Assembly: GCA_023864145.1 (NCBI GenBank)
Contig: JAIVER010000002.1
Location: forward strand, 1 to 21,670
DNA length: 21,670 nucleotides
Direction: 5' to 3'
DNA from: Thiohalomonas sp.
GTDB taxonomy: Bacteria; Pseudomonadota; Gammaproteobacteria; GRL18
Part shown: in pieces, positions 1 to 8,478 of the stretch
Layout: the number at the start of each line of letters is the position of its first letter
Position numbering within the stretch: the first letter of the stretch is position 1
Position numbers and translations under genes: made by a program
The notes under the pieces: model-generated
Databases searched by the model: none
What the model was told of the DNA's origin: nothing
What the model saw: the letters and a program-made list of their open reading frames with translations, nothing else

Positions 1-4
1 TTTA

Positions 5-88
5 CCGAGCATTGGAAAATCATTAGATTCTCGAATTAATGATAATTTCCAAGTGTTCGATCCTGCATTTTCAAGTTGATTGGGTATA
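5..88. repeat. Left arm of an 84-bp perfect terminal inverted repeat
   Basis: Positions 5-88 are the exact reverse complement of 21587-21670, with no mismatch over 84 bp. The inward-facing end of both copies reads TATACCCAATCAACTTGA, and the match may continue beyond the window. The copy stops 4 bp before the dsr terminator hairpin. I see no transposase in the window. The likeliest explanation is the same end of two copies of a mobile element or dispersed repeat in opposite orientation, but the family is not identified. Confidence 0.9.
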
Positions 89-92
89 CATA

Positions 93-145
93 TACGCCCA
101 CACATAAAAAAACCGGCTAAGCCAGTTTTTTTATGTGTGGGCGTA
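93..145 (-). terminator. Strong rho-independent terminator of the dsr operon
   Basis: The arms at 95-117 and 121-143 pair over 23 bp around a 3-nt loop. The single plus-strand mismatch becomes a G-U wobble in the minus-strand transcript, and two further A-T pairs extend the stem to 93-145. In the minus direction a GC core (CTGGC/GCCGG) is followed by seven T, the classic intrinsic terminator form. It lies 4 nt past the dsrP stop codon. The A tract on the other side means it could also stop plus-strand transcription. Confidence 0.9.
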
Positions 146-149
146 ACGA

Positions 150-1352
150 TTACTTACTATGTGGATCAGTTAGTGCATCAGCCAGGCTGCCTGGTAAAAA
201 TTTCAGTACAGCAACAGCCACTGTCACTAATAGCAGAGTGACTCCAAAGCCGCCCACACCTAATAAAACCTCAGGTAAAGAAGGCGCATAAGAAGCAACC
301 ACACCATCATAGAAAGAACTGCTTACTTCCATTCCTGGGAACAAGTGCATGGGATATGCTTGTCCACCAATGATAATGACATAGAGCTGAGCCATACCAC
401 CAATAATAATCAAAACAGATGCGAGGCCAATCATGGTTCTGTTTTTTCCAGTTGGAGCATAAAGAAGAGCAAGAGGTACAAGGGAACCCAGTACAATTTG
501 AACTACCCAGAATAAGAATGTATAGATACCACCATCAGTTAATATAAATGCAGTGATGCCTCTATGGTCGGCAGAATACAGGTTAGTCACATGATAAACA
601 AGAACAAAGTAAAGTACCGCTGCAACAAAAACACCTAATAAGTTCTTTAAACGATTAACAATAAAATCGCCTAAATCACGCTGAGTATATTTGTATAAGC
701 CCATAAGAACTAAGATGAAAAAAGCCAGTCCGAAAGAGAAAGACATAATAATAAACATCGGCGCTAGTAATGCTGAATCATAAGCTTCACGAGCGATTAA
801 AAAACCAAAGATAGAGCCTGTACCAGTAGTCAGAATTAGACGCCAGATAAACGCCGCCATACCCGCTTTCCTGGTCAGACTATTATAAGGTCTATCCATC
901 ATAGTCCATAGATAGATACCAACAATACCCATAAAGCCAGTATATAAAAAGATGTTCCAGGTAAAAATAGAAACAAAGTTGAACTTTGTCATAGCAACAA
1001 TCAATCGATCAGGACGACCTAAATCAAGCAGTAAAACCATCAGACCACCAGAAAGAAGTGCCAGAGCAAGCATGCCCGATAAGCGTGCCAGTGGTTTATA
1101 AGGCGTTTTTGCAAATACAGATGAGATAGAAGCTACGTTTAGTGCACCGGAAGCGGCAACAATCAAGAAGATTGCAAACACATGCGGTGTGCCCCAGATA
1201 ATCTGATTATTCATACCAGTAACCCAGTGACCATTATGCTCCATATAATAAGCAGCAAGAATACCGATTACGGAAATAAGAGAAAATAGTCCAAGGAAGG
1301 TATAAAAACCTTTTGTATTCCCTTCTACTTCGAGAAAGTGTAATTTTTTCAT
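150..1352 (-). CDS. dsrP: DsrP, NrfD-like integral membrane subunit of DsrMKJOP
   Basis: This 400-aa protein is almost entirely hydrophobic, with about ten membrane segments, and has the composition of the NrfD/PsrC family. DsrP is the quinone-interacting membrane subunit that pairs with the periplasmic iron-sulfur protein DsrO and the cytochrome DsrJ. Its identity rests on family character and on its place as the last gene of a canonical dsr operon, 50 bp after dsrO. The start is ATG after a weak GAG ribosome-binding site. The gene is followed at once by a strong terminator. Length and hydropathy are normal for the family, with no sign of truncation. It contains no cofactor-binding cysteine motif, as expected for NrfD proteins. 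Confidence 0.93.
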   Translation of the reverse strand: MKKLHFLEVEGNTKGFYTFLGLFSLISVIGILAAYYMEHNGHWVTGMNNQIIWGTPHVFAIFLIVAASGALNVASISSVFAKTPYKPLARLSGMLALALLSGGLMVLLLDLGRPDRLIVAMTKFNFVSIFTWNIFLYTGFMGIVGIYLWTMMDRPYNSLTRKAGMAAFIWRLILTTGTGSIFGFLIAREAYDSALLAPMFIIMSFSFGLAFFILVLMGLYKYTQRDLGDFIVNRLKNLLGVFVAAVLYFVLVYHVTNLYSADHRGITAFILTDGGIYTFLFWVVQIVLGSLVPLALLYAPTGKNRTMIGLASVLIIIGGMAQLYVIIIGGQAYPMHLFPGMEVSSSFYDGVVASYAPSLPEVLLGVGGFGVTLLLVTVAVAVLKFLPGSLADALTDPHSK

Positions 1353-1402
1353 TTTATTTACTCGTTACAGCAGATATTAATTGATTAATACTCATTCGAT
1401 GA

Positions 1403-2182
1403 TTAAATACCCTGATAGTAAACACCAGGATTTAATTTAAGATCAGCTCGAATTTGTTTACCTCCATGTTCTTTAAGCAGTGCTGAAATAGTACTTGTCG
1501 GATCATTTAAGTCACCAAAAACTATTGCACCATTACTGGCTTTTACACAGGCAGGTTCCTGACCTTTATCAATACGGTTAACACACATATTGCAAGATTC
1601 AACACAGCCCTTACCACGCGGAGTATTTTCTGTTTGATCCGTCAGCACTTCATGTACAAAAGAACGAGCCTTATAAGGACAAGCCATCATACAATAACGA
1701 CAGCCAATACAACGATGACTATCAACAAGAACGATACCATCAGGACGTTTCATTGAAGCTCCTGTTGGACATACGTCAATACAAGGTGCTTGTTCACAAT
1801 GCTGACACATAACAGGCAACGACATAGTATAACCGGTACCTTTATTTTTTACGTCAACAACACGAATATATTGTGTTTTTTGATCATCTCTGGAATCTTT
1901 TTCGTTGCCAAGACCATGTTCTTTATTACAGGCCTCAACAGATTTATTCCAGTCAACTTGTTTAGAAGTATCAACCAGCATGCCTAAACGTACTTTTGAG
2001 GAAGCCCCGTCTTTAAGTGAAAAGTCGCTAAGTGAGCGGGCATTAGCTGTCTGGTATAACATAACAGCAGGAGCAACCGTTAGTCCTGCCGCTGCAACCG
2101 AACCGAAAATAAAATTCCGGCGTGAAGTTTCTACTTTAGTAGCAGCATCTTGCTGTTTTTCATTTTCAATATTAATTGTCAT
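1403..2182 (-). CDS. dsrO: DsrO, Tat-exported periplasmic iron-sulfur protein
   Basis: I place the start at the ATG at 2182 (259 aa), not the upstream in-frame TTG at 2203, because a GAGG ribosome-binding site lies 9 nt before it. The N-terminus has a twin-arginine signal, SRRNFIF at residues 20-26, followed by a hydrophobic stretch and an AxA-like cleavage site near residues 46-48. Three cysteine clusters follow: C126/C129/C134/C138, C158/C161/C164/C168, and C193/C197/C200/C212, the pattern of [4Fe-4S] proteins of the DsrO/NrfC type. The family carries folded clusters across the membrane by Tat and passes electrons between DsrJ and DsrP. The start overlaps the end of dsrJ by 11 bp, so translation is probably coupled. 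Confidence 0.95.
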   Translation of the reverse strand: MTINIENEKQQDAATKVETSRRNFIFGSVAAAGLTVAPAVMLYQTANARSLSDFSLKDGASSKVRLGMLVDTSKQVDWNKSVEACNKEHGLGNEKDSRDDQKTQYIRVVDVKNKGTGYTMSLPVMCQHCEQAPCIDVCPTGASMKRPDGIVLVDSHRCIGCRYCMMACPYKARSFVHEVLTDQTENTPRGKGCVESCNMCVNRIDKGQEPACVKASNGAIVFGDLNDPTSTISALLKEHGGKQIRADLKLNPGVYYQGI

Positions 2183-2762
2183 CAGAATGAACCTCAGGCG
2201 CAATATTGGCCATATCTTGAACTGTCAGGCTATAAGTACCAGGAACAACTGCGTTGTAGTTAATATCCTTATGGTTTGACAGAGCATGAAAATCTCCGCT
2301 GCCTTCTGGAATATCTCTATGACACTGGAAGCAATCAATTGATACTGCCGCATACTGGTGACATGAAACACAAAAATGTTGATCATTATCAATACGAACA
2401 TATTTGTTATTATCATCTTTAATAGCGTGACAATTAACACACTGTTTCAGACTACCATCGAGTACGCCTCCATCAGCTTTAGCTCTTACACCTTCACGTA
2501 ACGTTTTAATTCTGTCATGCTTCAGTATGTCTGGATGTTGACGACGCATTTCCTCGGAAGGTAATACACACTTTTCACCACTGGTTTCCTGAATAGTAAT
2601 ACTAGGTCCCAAATTACTCTGGCTTGCATTAACAGTATTAAAGCTGGCAATTAATGCCAGCCCCGCTACAGCGAGTGGCAATTTATGCAAACTCTTTTCC
2701 TTACTTTTTTTACTAATGAAAGAAGAGTTAAAACTAAAATCAATATTTAGTTGCAACCACAC
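2172..2762 (-). CDS. dsrJ: DsrJ, periplasmic triheme cytochrome c
   Basis: Three CxxCH heme sites are present: CVNCH (residues 108-112), CVSCH (131-135) and CFQCH (144-148). An upstream cysteine, C65 in the motif GEKCVLP, matches the place of the cysteine proposed as distal ligand of the unusual His/Cys heme in Allochromatium DsrJ. The hydrophobic segment at about 27-41, ending VNA-S, is a signal peptide or anchor. The start is uncertain because there is no in-frame ATG. I chose GTG at 2762 because of a strong AGGAG ribosome-binding site. A TTG at 2690 with AAGGA before it would give a compact, textbook signal peptide (MHKLPLAVAG). The longest frame starts at TTG 2789. The gene sits between dsrL and dsrO and overlaps dsrO. 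Confidence 0.9.
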   Translation of the reverse strand: MWLQLNIDFSFNSSFISKKSKEKSLHKLPLAVAGLALIASFNTVNASQSNLGPSITIQETSGEKCVLPSEEMRRQHPDILKHDRIKTLREGVRAKADGGVLDGSLKQCVNCHAIKDDNNKYVRIDNDQHFCVSCHQYAAVSIDCFQCHRDIPEGSGDFHALSNHKDINYNAVVPGTYSLTVQDMANIAPEVHSDDN

Positions 2763-2814
2763 ATTTATTCTCCTGCTTATTTTGCTCAAGGCACTTTAAC
2801 TGGCTCAAGGCTGA

Positions 2815-4791
2815 TTAATCACCTAATCCCATATCAATGTAGCCTGTTGGGCATACATCTTTACAGATATGACAACCAATACAACGGTCATAGTCAGTAT
2901 AAACATAACGACCAGTAGTAGATTGAGCTTTTGGTGTTTTCTTAACCGCGTCTTGAGGACAATAAATAATGCAGTTATCACACTCGAAACACATACCACA
3001 ACTCATACAACGTTTAGCTTCAGAAACAATATCTTCTTCTGAAAGAGCAACCAGACGCTCAGAGAAATGACCTAATACTTCATCAGTTCCAACATCAATT
3101 GTTTCACGAACGTGACGCGGCTCATATTCAAAATGCCCCATGAACAGCTTGTCATGACTAATAATGTCATTGGATGAACGATTTTCATAGTTATGAATGG
3201 CAAAATTTCCACCATCAGTACCACGAGTATTATCATGACCATGTACAGGTGAAGCTTCTGGAGCTAAACCTGTATCATCCAATTTCTTCTGTAATGAGAA
3301 GGTGTGCTTATCAACCTTAGGACGTTTTCTCAAATCTACATCTTTATTTGTTAAATAATGATGAATGCTTTCAGATGCGATAGCAGCCTGACCAATAGCC
3401 GTTGTTAATAAGTGAGGACGTACAATATCACCTGCAAGGAAGTGACCTTGCTTTCCTTTCACCTGATAATGTGCATCACCATCAATGAAACCATAACCGT
3501 TATCCATATCTTCGATTCCGGTCATATCACCTTTTTGACCAATCGCTGAAACAATTAAGGTTGCTTCGATATCGTATTCAGAACCTTCGATAGGTGTCTT
3601 ACCATCTTCTTCAAGTTTGATGACGCGTAGAGCAGTGGCACGAGCACTATCATCTCTCACGACAGCAATGGGACTGACACAACCGATAATAGTCACACCT
3701 TCACGTAATGCATCATCAATTTCATGTTGTGCAGCAGGCATGTTCTCAATTGAAGAACGAGATAACAATGTTACATCAGCACCATCTTTATTTGCTGTAT
3801 CAGCAACATCATGTGCAGTGTGACCTAATACAACATTCTCAGCGAAATCTTTTTCTGCAGTATTTTTGATATTACCTAAACGACGAGCAACAGATGCCAC
3901 GTCAATGGAAGTATCACCACCACCAATACAAACTACTTTTTCTGATGATACCTGTAATCGACCATCATTAAATGCTTCAAGGAAAGCAACACCGCTGATA
4001 CAGTTTGATACTTCATCAAAACCTTCAATTGGCAGACCACGACCTTCTTTACAACCGATAGCCCAAAGAATCGCATCGTAGTCTTTTTCTAAATTTTCGA
4101 CTTTTACGTCTGTGCCAACACGTGTATTTAATTTAACATCAACACCCATCTCAACAATACGGTTCATTTCGTGAGCCAGCATATCACGAGGAACACGATA
4201 ACCTGGAATACCGTACATCATCATGCCGCCTAGCTCTGCATGATCATCAAATACTGTACAAGCATGGCCTATACGACGTAGTTGATAGGCTGCAGCCAGA
4301 CCTGCCGGACCACCACCGATAATAGCCACTTTCTTACCGCTGTCTTGTTCAGCAGCTTGAAATTTGTATTCTTCTGCACGAGCGCTGTCACCGATATACT
4401 GTTCTACTGAGTTAATACCAACATTGTCATCAAGCTCATTACGGTTACAGCCATCTTCACAAGGTGCTGGGCAAACACGACCCATCACTGATGGGAAAGG
4501 ATTCGCATCAGTAGAACGTCTGAATGCATATTCTTCTTTAGACATACCTTCATGAGTTGGTTTTTCCATACCACGAATAATATCTAACCAGCCGCGAATA
4601 TCTTCACCAGCCGGACAGCTGCCCTGACATGGAGGTGTTCTATTGATATATGTTGGACATTTATGAGTCCAACCAGCCTGAAAAATATTGTCAGTCCAGG
4701 TATTCCACTCTTGTGTACCATTGTGTTCTAACCTTCTCTCGCTATAACGAGTATTGGTTAGTTTCTTCGGAGCTGTATCAGCAGTAGACAT
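2815..4791 (-). CDS. dsrL: DsrL, NAD(P)H:acceptor oxidoreductase of the Dsr pathway
   Basis: This 658-aa iron-sulfur flavoprotein is related to the glutamate synthase small subunit. An N-terminal cysteine region (C45, C55, C59, C107, C111, C115) precedes the FAD-binding motif GGGPAGLAAAYQLRR at 159-173. A second nucleotide fold follows at 290-305 (GGGDTSIDVASVARRLG). The C-terminus carries ferredoxin-like clusters, C595/C598/C601 with C604/C607/C611, and CIGCHICKDVCP at 637-648. In purple sulfur bacteria DsrL is essential for stored-sulfur oxidation, binds DsrAB and couples it to NAD+. The C-terminal ferredoxin-like region and the DsrEFH context fit the oxidative DsrL-1 type. It lies 97 bp after dsrK. 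Cytoplasmic. Confidence 0.95.
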   Translation of the reverse strand: MSTADTAPKKLTNTRYSERRLEHNGTQEWNTWTDNIFQAGWTHKCPTYINRTPPCQGSCPAGEDIRGWLDIIRGMEKPTHEGMSKEEYAFRRSTDANPFPSVMGRVCPAPCEDGCNRNELDDNVGINSVEQYIGDSARAEEYKFQAAEQDSGKKVAIIGGGPAGLAAAYQLRRIGHACTVFDDHAELGGMMMYGIPGYRVPRDMLAHEMNRIVEMGVDVKLNTRVGTDVKVENLEKDYDAILWAIGCKEGRGLPIEGFDEVSNCISGVAFLEAFNDGRLQVSSEKVVCIGGGDTSIDVASVARRLGNIKNTAEKDFAENVVLGHTAHDVADTANKDGADVTLLSRSSIENMPAAQHEIDDALREGVTIIGCVSPIAVVRDDSARATALRVIKLEEDGKTPIEGSEYDIEATLIVSAIGQKGDMTGIEDMDNGYGFIDGDAHYQVKGKQGHFLAGDIVRPHLLTTAIGQAAIASESIHHYLTNKDVDLRKRPKVDKHTFSLQKKLDDTGLAPEASPVHGHDNTRGTDGGNFAIHNYENRSSNDIISHDKLFMGHFEYEPRHVRETIDVGTDEVLGHFSERLVALSEEDIVSEAKRCMSCGMCFECDNCIIYCPQDAVKKTPKAQSTTGRYVYTDYDRCIGCHICKDVCPTGYIDMGLGD

Positions 4792-4888
4792 TTATATTTC
4801 TCCTATCAAGCTTTATTTATTGCAATAAAAATTGCTACGTTCAATCTTTAAAAATTTATTTAAAAGTGGTTATAAGGTAATGAAACAA

Positions 4889-6433
4889 CTAATCTTCAGA
4901 TTCAGTTTTATCATCTTCCTCTGTTCCATCCAGATCTTTTTCCTGTTCACTACCAGTCATGACTAGAGCTTCACTGACAAGTTGGTGAACACTCATAATG
5001 GCATCCATTTCAAAGCCATAATAAGGTAATGTTTTAGTAAACTGACTCTTACAAATTGCGCAAATGGCAGCAATGTTAGTGACACCGCTTTCTTCAGTCA
5101 CTTGTTTAAGTGCTTCCATTCTTGGTAAGGCGCCTCTAACACGTAACTCCATCAGGTCATCAGTCAATAGACCACCACCACCGCCACAACAGAATGTTGC
5201 ATCTTTAATGGTATCAGAGTCCATATCAACATAATTATTGCAAGCAGCCTGAATAACGGCACGGGGAATATCAAACTGACCACCAGATTTATCACCCATA
5301 CGTGACGCACGAGCAACGTTACAAGAATCATGGAAGGTCATGGTCAGATGATCATTTTCTTCTTTGTTCATTCGTAACTTGCCGTCTTGTAGTGCACCAT
5401 AAGTCACTTCAAGAATGTGCTGAGGTATAGGGTAATTTTGATCTAAGAAATCAAACGGACCTGCAAGTGTGTTCAAGAAACTATAAGCAACACGCCATGC
5501 ATGCCCACACTCACCAAAAATAATTCGTTTTACTTTTAACTCGATAGCAGCTTCACGAATTCTCATGGAAATTTTCTGAATATTGTCATAACTGCCAATA
5601 AACAAGCCGAAGTTAGCCGCTTCAGATGCTTTTGAACTGACAGTCCAGGTAATGCCAAGTTCATGAAGCACTTTACCGTAACCAATCAGACCATCAATAT
5701 GAGGCTCTGCAAAGAAATCAGCAGATGGCGTCATAAGTAAAGCTTCACAGCCTACTTCATCCATATTGAATTTAACTGGAACGCCGCACTCATCTTCCAT
5801 CTCTTCTTCGAGATCTTCGAGAATGCCTTTTAATGCCTTTCCAGGTAATCCGAGATTATTACCAATCTTATATACTTTCTGAATTATCTGGTTAGAATAT
5901 TTTTGAGCTTTACCGACATGAGCCAAAATCTCACGTGCTGCCATTGTTACTTCTGCAGTATCAATACCCATTGGACAAAAAACAGAACAACGGCGACATT
6001 CAGAACATTGATGGTAATAGTTGTACCATTCATCTAACACATCTTCGGTTAGATCAACTGCACCCACTAATTTAGGGAAGTATTTACCAGCAAAGGTGAA
6101 ATAACGACGATACACTTTTCTCATCAGATCCTGACGAGCGACTGGCATATTCTTAGGGTCATTAGTACCAATAAAATAATGACACTTATCAGTACATGCT
6201 CCACATTTGATGCATGAATCCATAAACACTTGAAGTGAACGATAGCGACCTAACAGGTCACCCATTTTATCTAATGTTTTTTCTTTCCAATCTTCTGGTA
6301 ATTCACCAGGGTAGCCTAGATCTGTATCGAATTCCGCACGTGAAACGAACGGTCCGCCAGCAGCCATTTCATCCTGTTTGATCAGGGGAACTGCTGGATA
6401 CTCTCTAAACTTGGGAGTTTCAAAGTCTTCCAC
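4889..6433 (-). CDS. dsrK: DsrK, HdrD-like catalytic subunit of DsrMKJOP
   Basis: This 514-aa protein has two ferredoxin-type clusters, C74/C77/C80/C84 and C143/C146/C149/C153. Two CCG-like regions follow, one around C309 and C371 and the other with C415-C416 (CCGGGGG) plus C458/C461. This is the heterodisulfide-reductase subunit D pattern, which holds a noncubane-type [4Fe-4S] cluster that works on thiol/disulfide substrates. In the Dsr system the substrate is DsrC in its disulfide or trisulfide form. It faces the cytoplasm and pairs with the membrane cytochrome DsrM encoded just upstream (81-bp gap). The very acidic tail (about 495-514) is a divergent extension. No key cysteine is missing. 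Confidence 0.95.
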   Translation of the reverse strand: MEDFETPKFREYPAVPLIKQDEMAAGGPFVSRAEFDTDLGYPGELPEDWKEKTLDKMGDLLGRYRSLQVFMDSCIKCGACTDKCHYFIGTNDPKNMPVARQDLMRKVYRRYFTFAGKYFPKLVGAVDLTEDVLDEWYNYYHQCSECRRCSVFCPMGIDTAEVTMAAREILAHVGKAQKYSNQIIQKVYKIGNNLGLPGKALKGILEDLEEEMEDECGVPVKFNMDEVGCEALLMTPSADFFAEPHIDGLIGYGKVLHELGITWTVSSKASEAANFGLFIGSYDNIQKISMRIREAAIELKVKRIIFGECGHAWRVAYSFLNTLAGPFDFLDQNYPIPQHILEVTYGALQDGKLRMNKEENDHLTMTFHDSCNVARASRMGDKSGGQFDIPRAVIQAACNNYVDMDSDTIKDATFCCGGGGGLLTDDLMELRVRGALPRMEALKQVTEESGVTNIAAICAICKSQFTKTLPYYGFEMDAIMSVHQLVSEALVMTGSEQEKDLDGTEEDDKTESED

Positions 6434-6514
6434 TTGTCTAAATCCTCAAAAAATTCCTAGGTATCATTCTTTACAATTAAAGTTAGCTATTAATAGAAAA
6501 ATAACGCTCTATTC

Positions 6515-7258
6515 TTATTTAGGTTGAACTTTATTTTTTTCTGCATCTAATTCTGCGGCCCATGGTGCTATATGTCTTTCCTCACGAGGATTATCAACTT
6601 GATTACGTGTAGGAGCAAAAAACAAACCAGGGATATGTAGCAGCTTACTAAAAGGTAACAATATCATTAAAATTGCAACCAGAAACAGATGTAGCATTAA
6701 AGGGAAATCTGTTGGCAATGCCTGCCAGTCAAATATTAATAAACCTAAAGAAAATTCTTTTACTGCGATAATATCCGTATGTGATATAAAACGCATGACT
6801 ATGCCGGTTAAACCAATAACCATGAGTAAAATCAGCCATAAATAGTCAGATGGAGATGAGATGTATTTTACTCGCGCAACAAAAATGCGACGAATCAGAA
6901 GTCCAGCCAGACCAATAAACATTGTAAATGCCGCGTATTCGCCCACATTTTGCAACAACACTAAAGGCAGTGGTACATCTTTAATAAAAAAGCGTAAATG
7001 ATTTAATAGAAGCACAAAAAGGCTCATATGGAACAACCAGCCAAACAGCCAGGTCCATTTATTGGAACGGAACAAGGCGGCAAATAAGATTGCTTCTTTA
7101 GCCAGTCTAATGGCCACGCCACCCTTTGTTAAAGGAGCAGGTGTGAGCGGTATTTTCAAAGGTGCAGGCACCCGTGAATATTGAATAATTTTTTTCGTAA
7201 GTCCTATTATCAGGACAAGAAAAGCCACTGTAAAAAGTAGCGCATAAAACGCTGACAT
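6515..7258 (-). CDS. dsrM: DsrM, NarI-like cytochrome b membrane subunit
   Basis: This 247-aa membrane protein has five clear hydrophobic segments, at roughly residues 4-22, 68-90, 108-126, 138-158 and 186-206. Histidines H77, H87, H190 and H208 lie in or at the ends of these segments and are candidate heme b ligands, as in the NarI family. DsrM exchanges electrons with menaquinone or ubiquinone and anchors DsrK. The C-terminal tail is soluble and charged. It starts with ATG after a TAGG-type site. The gene is separated from dsrC by 111 bp holding a very stable hairpin, so its expression may be reduced relative to dsrC. Confidence 0.92.
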   Translation of the reverse strand: MSAFYALLFTVAFLVLIIGLTKKIIQYSRVPAPLKIPLTPAPLTKGGVAIRLAKEAILFAALFRSNKWTWLFGWLFHMSLFVLLLNHLRFFIKDVPLPLVLLQNVGEYAAFTMFIGLAGLLIRRIFVARVKYISSPSDYLWLILLMVIGLTGIVMRFISHTDIIAVKEFSLGLLIFDWQALPTDFPLMLHLFLVAILMILLPFSKLLHIPGLFFAPTRNQVDNPREERHIAPWAAELDAEKNKVQPK

Positions 7259-7290
7259 ATTACCTACCCATTTATTAATTTTTTAAACAG

Positions 7291-7329
7291 TGTGCTGTAT
7301 TTTTCTCTTGATGAGAAAAATACAGCACA
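7291..7329 (-). promoter_or_regulatory. Intraoperon hairpin between dsrC and dsrM
   Basis: Arms 7292-7307 and 7313-7328 are perfect 16-bp complements (GTGCTGTATTTTTCTC) around a 5-nt loop, plus one more T-A pair. It lies after dsrC and before dsrM. It lacks a clean T tract on the minus strand, so it is more likely a partial terminator, a 3' stabiliser of the dsrC message or a processing site than a full stop. TGCTGTAT occurs again at 7363-7370, overlapping the dsrC stop codon, so the central ATACAGCA (7320-7327) could pair with either copy. Confidence 0.7.
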
Positions 7330-7369
7330 TGAATTTCTACCATTCAGCAGAAATTATTTTTTTGCTGTA

Positions 7370-7705
7370 TTATACACAACCAGTTGGTTTTGGAAGACCA
7401 GCAAATTTACATGCTTGCTTACCAGGACCATAAGGGAATAATTCATAAAGGTACTTAGAGTTACCTTTTTCTTTACCCAGTTTTTTAGCAACAGCTTTAG
7501 TTAAAACGCGAACTGCTGGTGCAATTTGATACTCTTCATAGTACTCACGCAGGAAGTTAATGATATCCCAGTGATCGTCACCCATTTCAACTTCATCAAT
7601 TTTTGCCATTTCACTAGCAACTGCTGGAAACCATGCGCTAAGGTCAACTAAATAACCTTCTTCATCAACTTCGATCTCTTTACCTTCTACAGTAATAGTA
7701 GCCAT
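7370..7705 (-). CDS. dsrC: DsrC, sulfur-carrier protein with both redox cysteines
   Basis: This 111-aa protein is of normal length for the family and begins MATITVEGKEIEVDEEGYLV. The flexible C-terminal arm carries the two invariant cysteines, C99 (in QACKFAG) and the penultimate C110 (GCV), with ten residues between them. DsrC receives sulfane sulfur from DsrEFH on the terminal cysteine, delivers it to DsrAB, and is turned over by DsrK. The start codon follows a GGAG site. It is 34 bp after dsrH and is followed by two possible hairpins, in line with the high dsrC mRNA levels reported in other sulfur oxidisers. Confidence 0.97.
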   Translation of the reverse strand: MATITVEGKEIEVDEEGYLVDLSAWFPAVASEMAKIDEVEMGDDHWDIINFLREYYEEYQIAPAVRVLTKAVAKKLGKEKGNSKYLYELFPYGPGKQACKFAGLPKPTGCV

Positions 7706-7739
7706 TATTTAACTCCAATATTTAAATGTTAATATAAAT

Positions 7740-8048
7740 TTACAGCCAAGACTGAACGTTTGAATGCTCGGCTACTAAATCAACGAATCCGGCATAATCA
7801 ACGGTTTTTATACCATCAAGAATATCAGCTTCTGTAAAACCGCGTGTGTTCAGGTCTGAACCTAAAACATAGACGTTTTTATTTGCAATTGCTGCAGATA
7901 ATTTATCTGCAACAATAGTACCTTTTAACGCACCAACAACTGCATCTTCTATCAACAGAATACTTGAGCCTTCTTTTGATTTAGTCAGACATGAGTTAAG
8001 TGAATTACGTTCAAAAGGTGATTTATTTACAGTGTGTAACATTGCCAT
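7740..8048 (-). CDS. dsrH: DsrH, TusB-like subunit of the DsrEFH sulfurtransferase
   Basis: This 102-aa protein has the TusB/DsrH fold signature and the conserved N-terminal cysteine C20 (in LNSCLTK), at the same number as the conserved DsrH cysteine of Allochromatium. DsrH forms a hexamer with DsrE and DsrF (alpha2beta2gamma2) that donates sulfur to DsrC in the cytoplasm. The start at 8048 follows AAGGAG at about 10 nt. The in-frame ATG two codons later is an equally possible start. It is 14 bp after dsrF and 34 bp before dsrC. Confidence 0.93.
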   Translation of the reverse strand: MAMLHTVNKSPFERNSLNSCLTKSKEGSSILLIEDAVVGALKGTIVADKLSAAIANKNVYVLGSDLNTRGFTEADILDGIKTVDYAGFVDLVAEHSNVQSWL

Positions 8049-8062
8049 TTTATCTAATCTCC

Positions 8063-8467
8063 TTAAGAACTAATCACAAGATCCTGGTCATCCATCAGAT
8101 CAGCAAGTTCAGCGCGTGTAACAAGTTTTATTGATGGTTTTTCTGCCCAATCATCATCTTCGTAAGTCAGATCCATGATATTGTCCAGAGTTAAACCACG
8201 TTCTTCTAATGATTCTTTTTCAACATATAGTTTGTTGATATCATAATCACCTAAAGCTTTATAAGCATTTGAAAAATTCTTCATGCCTGATGCTTCAGTG
8301 TTTTGATTGTTAGAAATTTGAAAAACACCATCGTCGCAAAATACCAGGCTCACATCCTGATCAAAAGCCGCAGTAATTAATACAACTTCCAATGATTCCA
8401 ATGCGTAAACTGTACCATAAGGTGCCTTAGTGTTCACAAACATGAATTTCTTTATAGCTTCACTCAT
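8063..8467 (-). CDS. dsrF: DsrF, TusC-like subunit of the DsrEFH sulfurtransferase
   Basis: This 134-aa cytoplasmic protein of the DsrE/DsrF-like fold starts MSEAIKKFMFVNTKAPYGTV. The motif FVNTKAPYGT and the segment LVFCDDGVFQ near residues 42-50 are typical of DsrF/TusC. The subunit is structural in the DsrEFH complex. The transfer cysteines lie in DsrE and DsrH. A TTCCTCTT complement before the start gives an AAGAGGAA ribosome-binding site. The gap to dsrE is only 11 bp, consistent with coupled translation in the dsrEFH unit. Confidence 0.93.
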   Translation of the reverse strand: MSEAIKKFMFVNTKAPYGTVYALESLEVVLITAAFDQDVSLVFCDDGVFQISNNQNTEASGMKNFSNAYKALGDYDINKLYVEKESLEERGLTLDNIMDLTYEDDDWAEKPSIKLVTRAELADLMDDQDLVISS

Positions 8468-8478
8468 ATTGTTTCCTC

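Noticed and set aside
2183..2203. Upstream TTG start for DsrO adding seven residues
   Set aside because: It would place the GAGG ribosome-binding site inside the gene. The ATG at 2182 has proper spacing and gives a normal Tat signal.
4816..4829. Palindrome TTTATTGCAATAAA between dsrK and dsrL
   Set aside because: Short and AT-rich with no loop. Too weak to call an operator or terminator.
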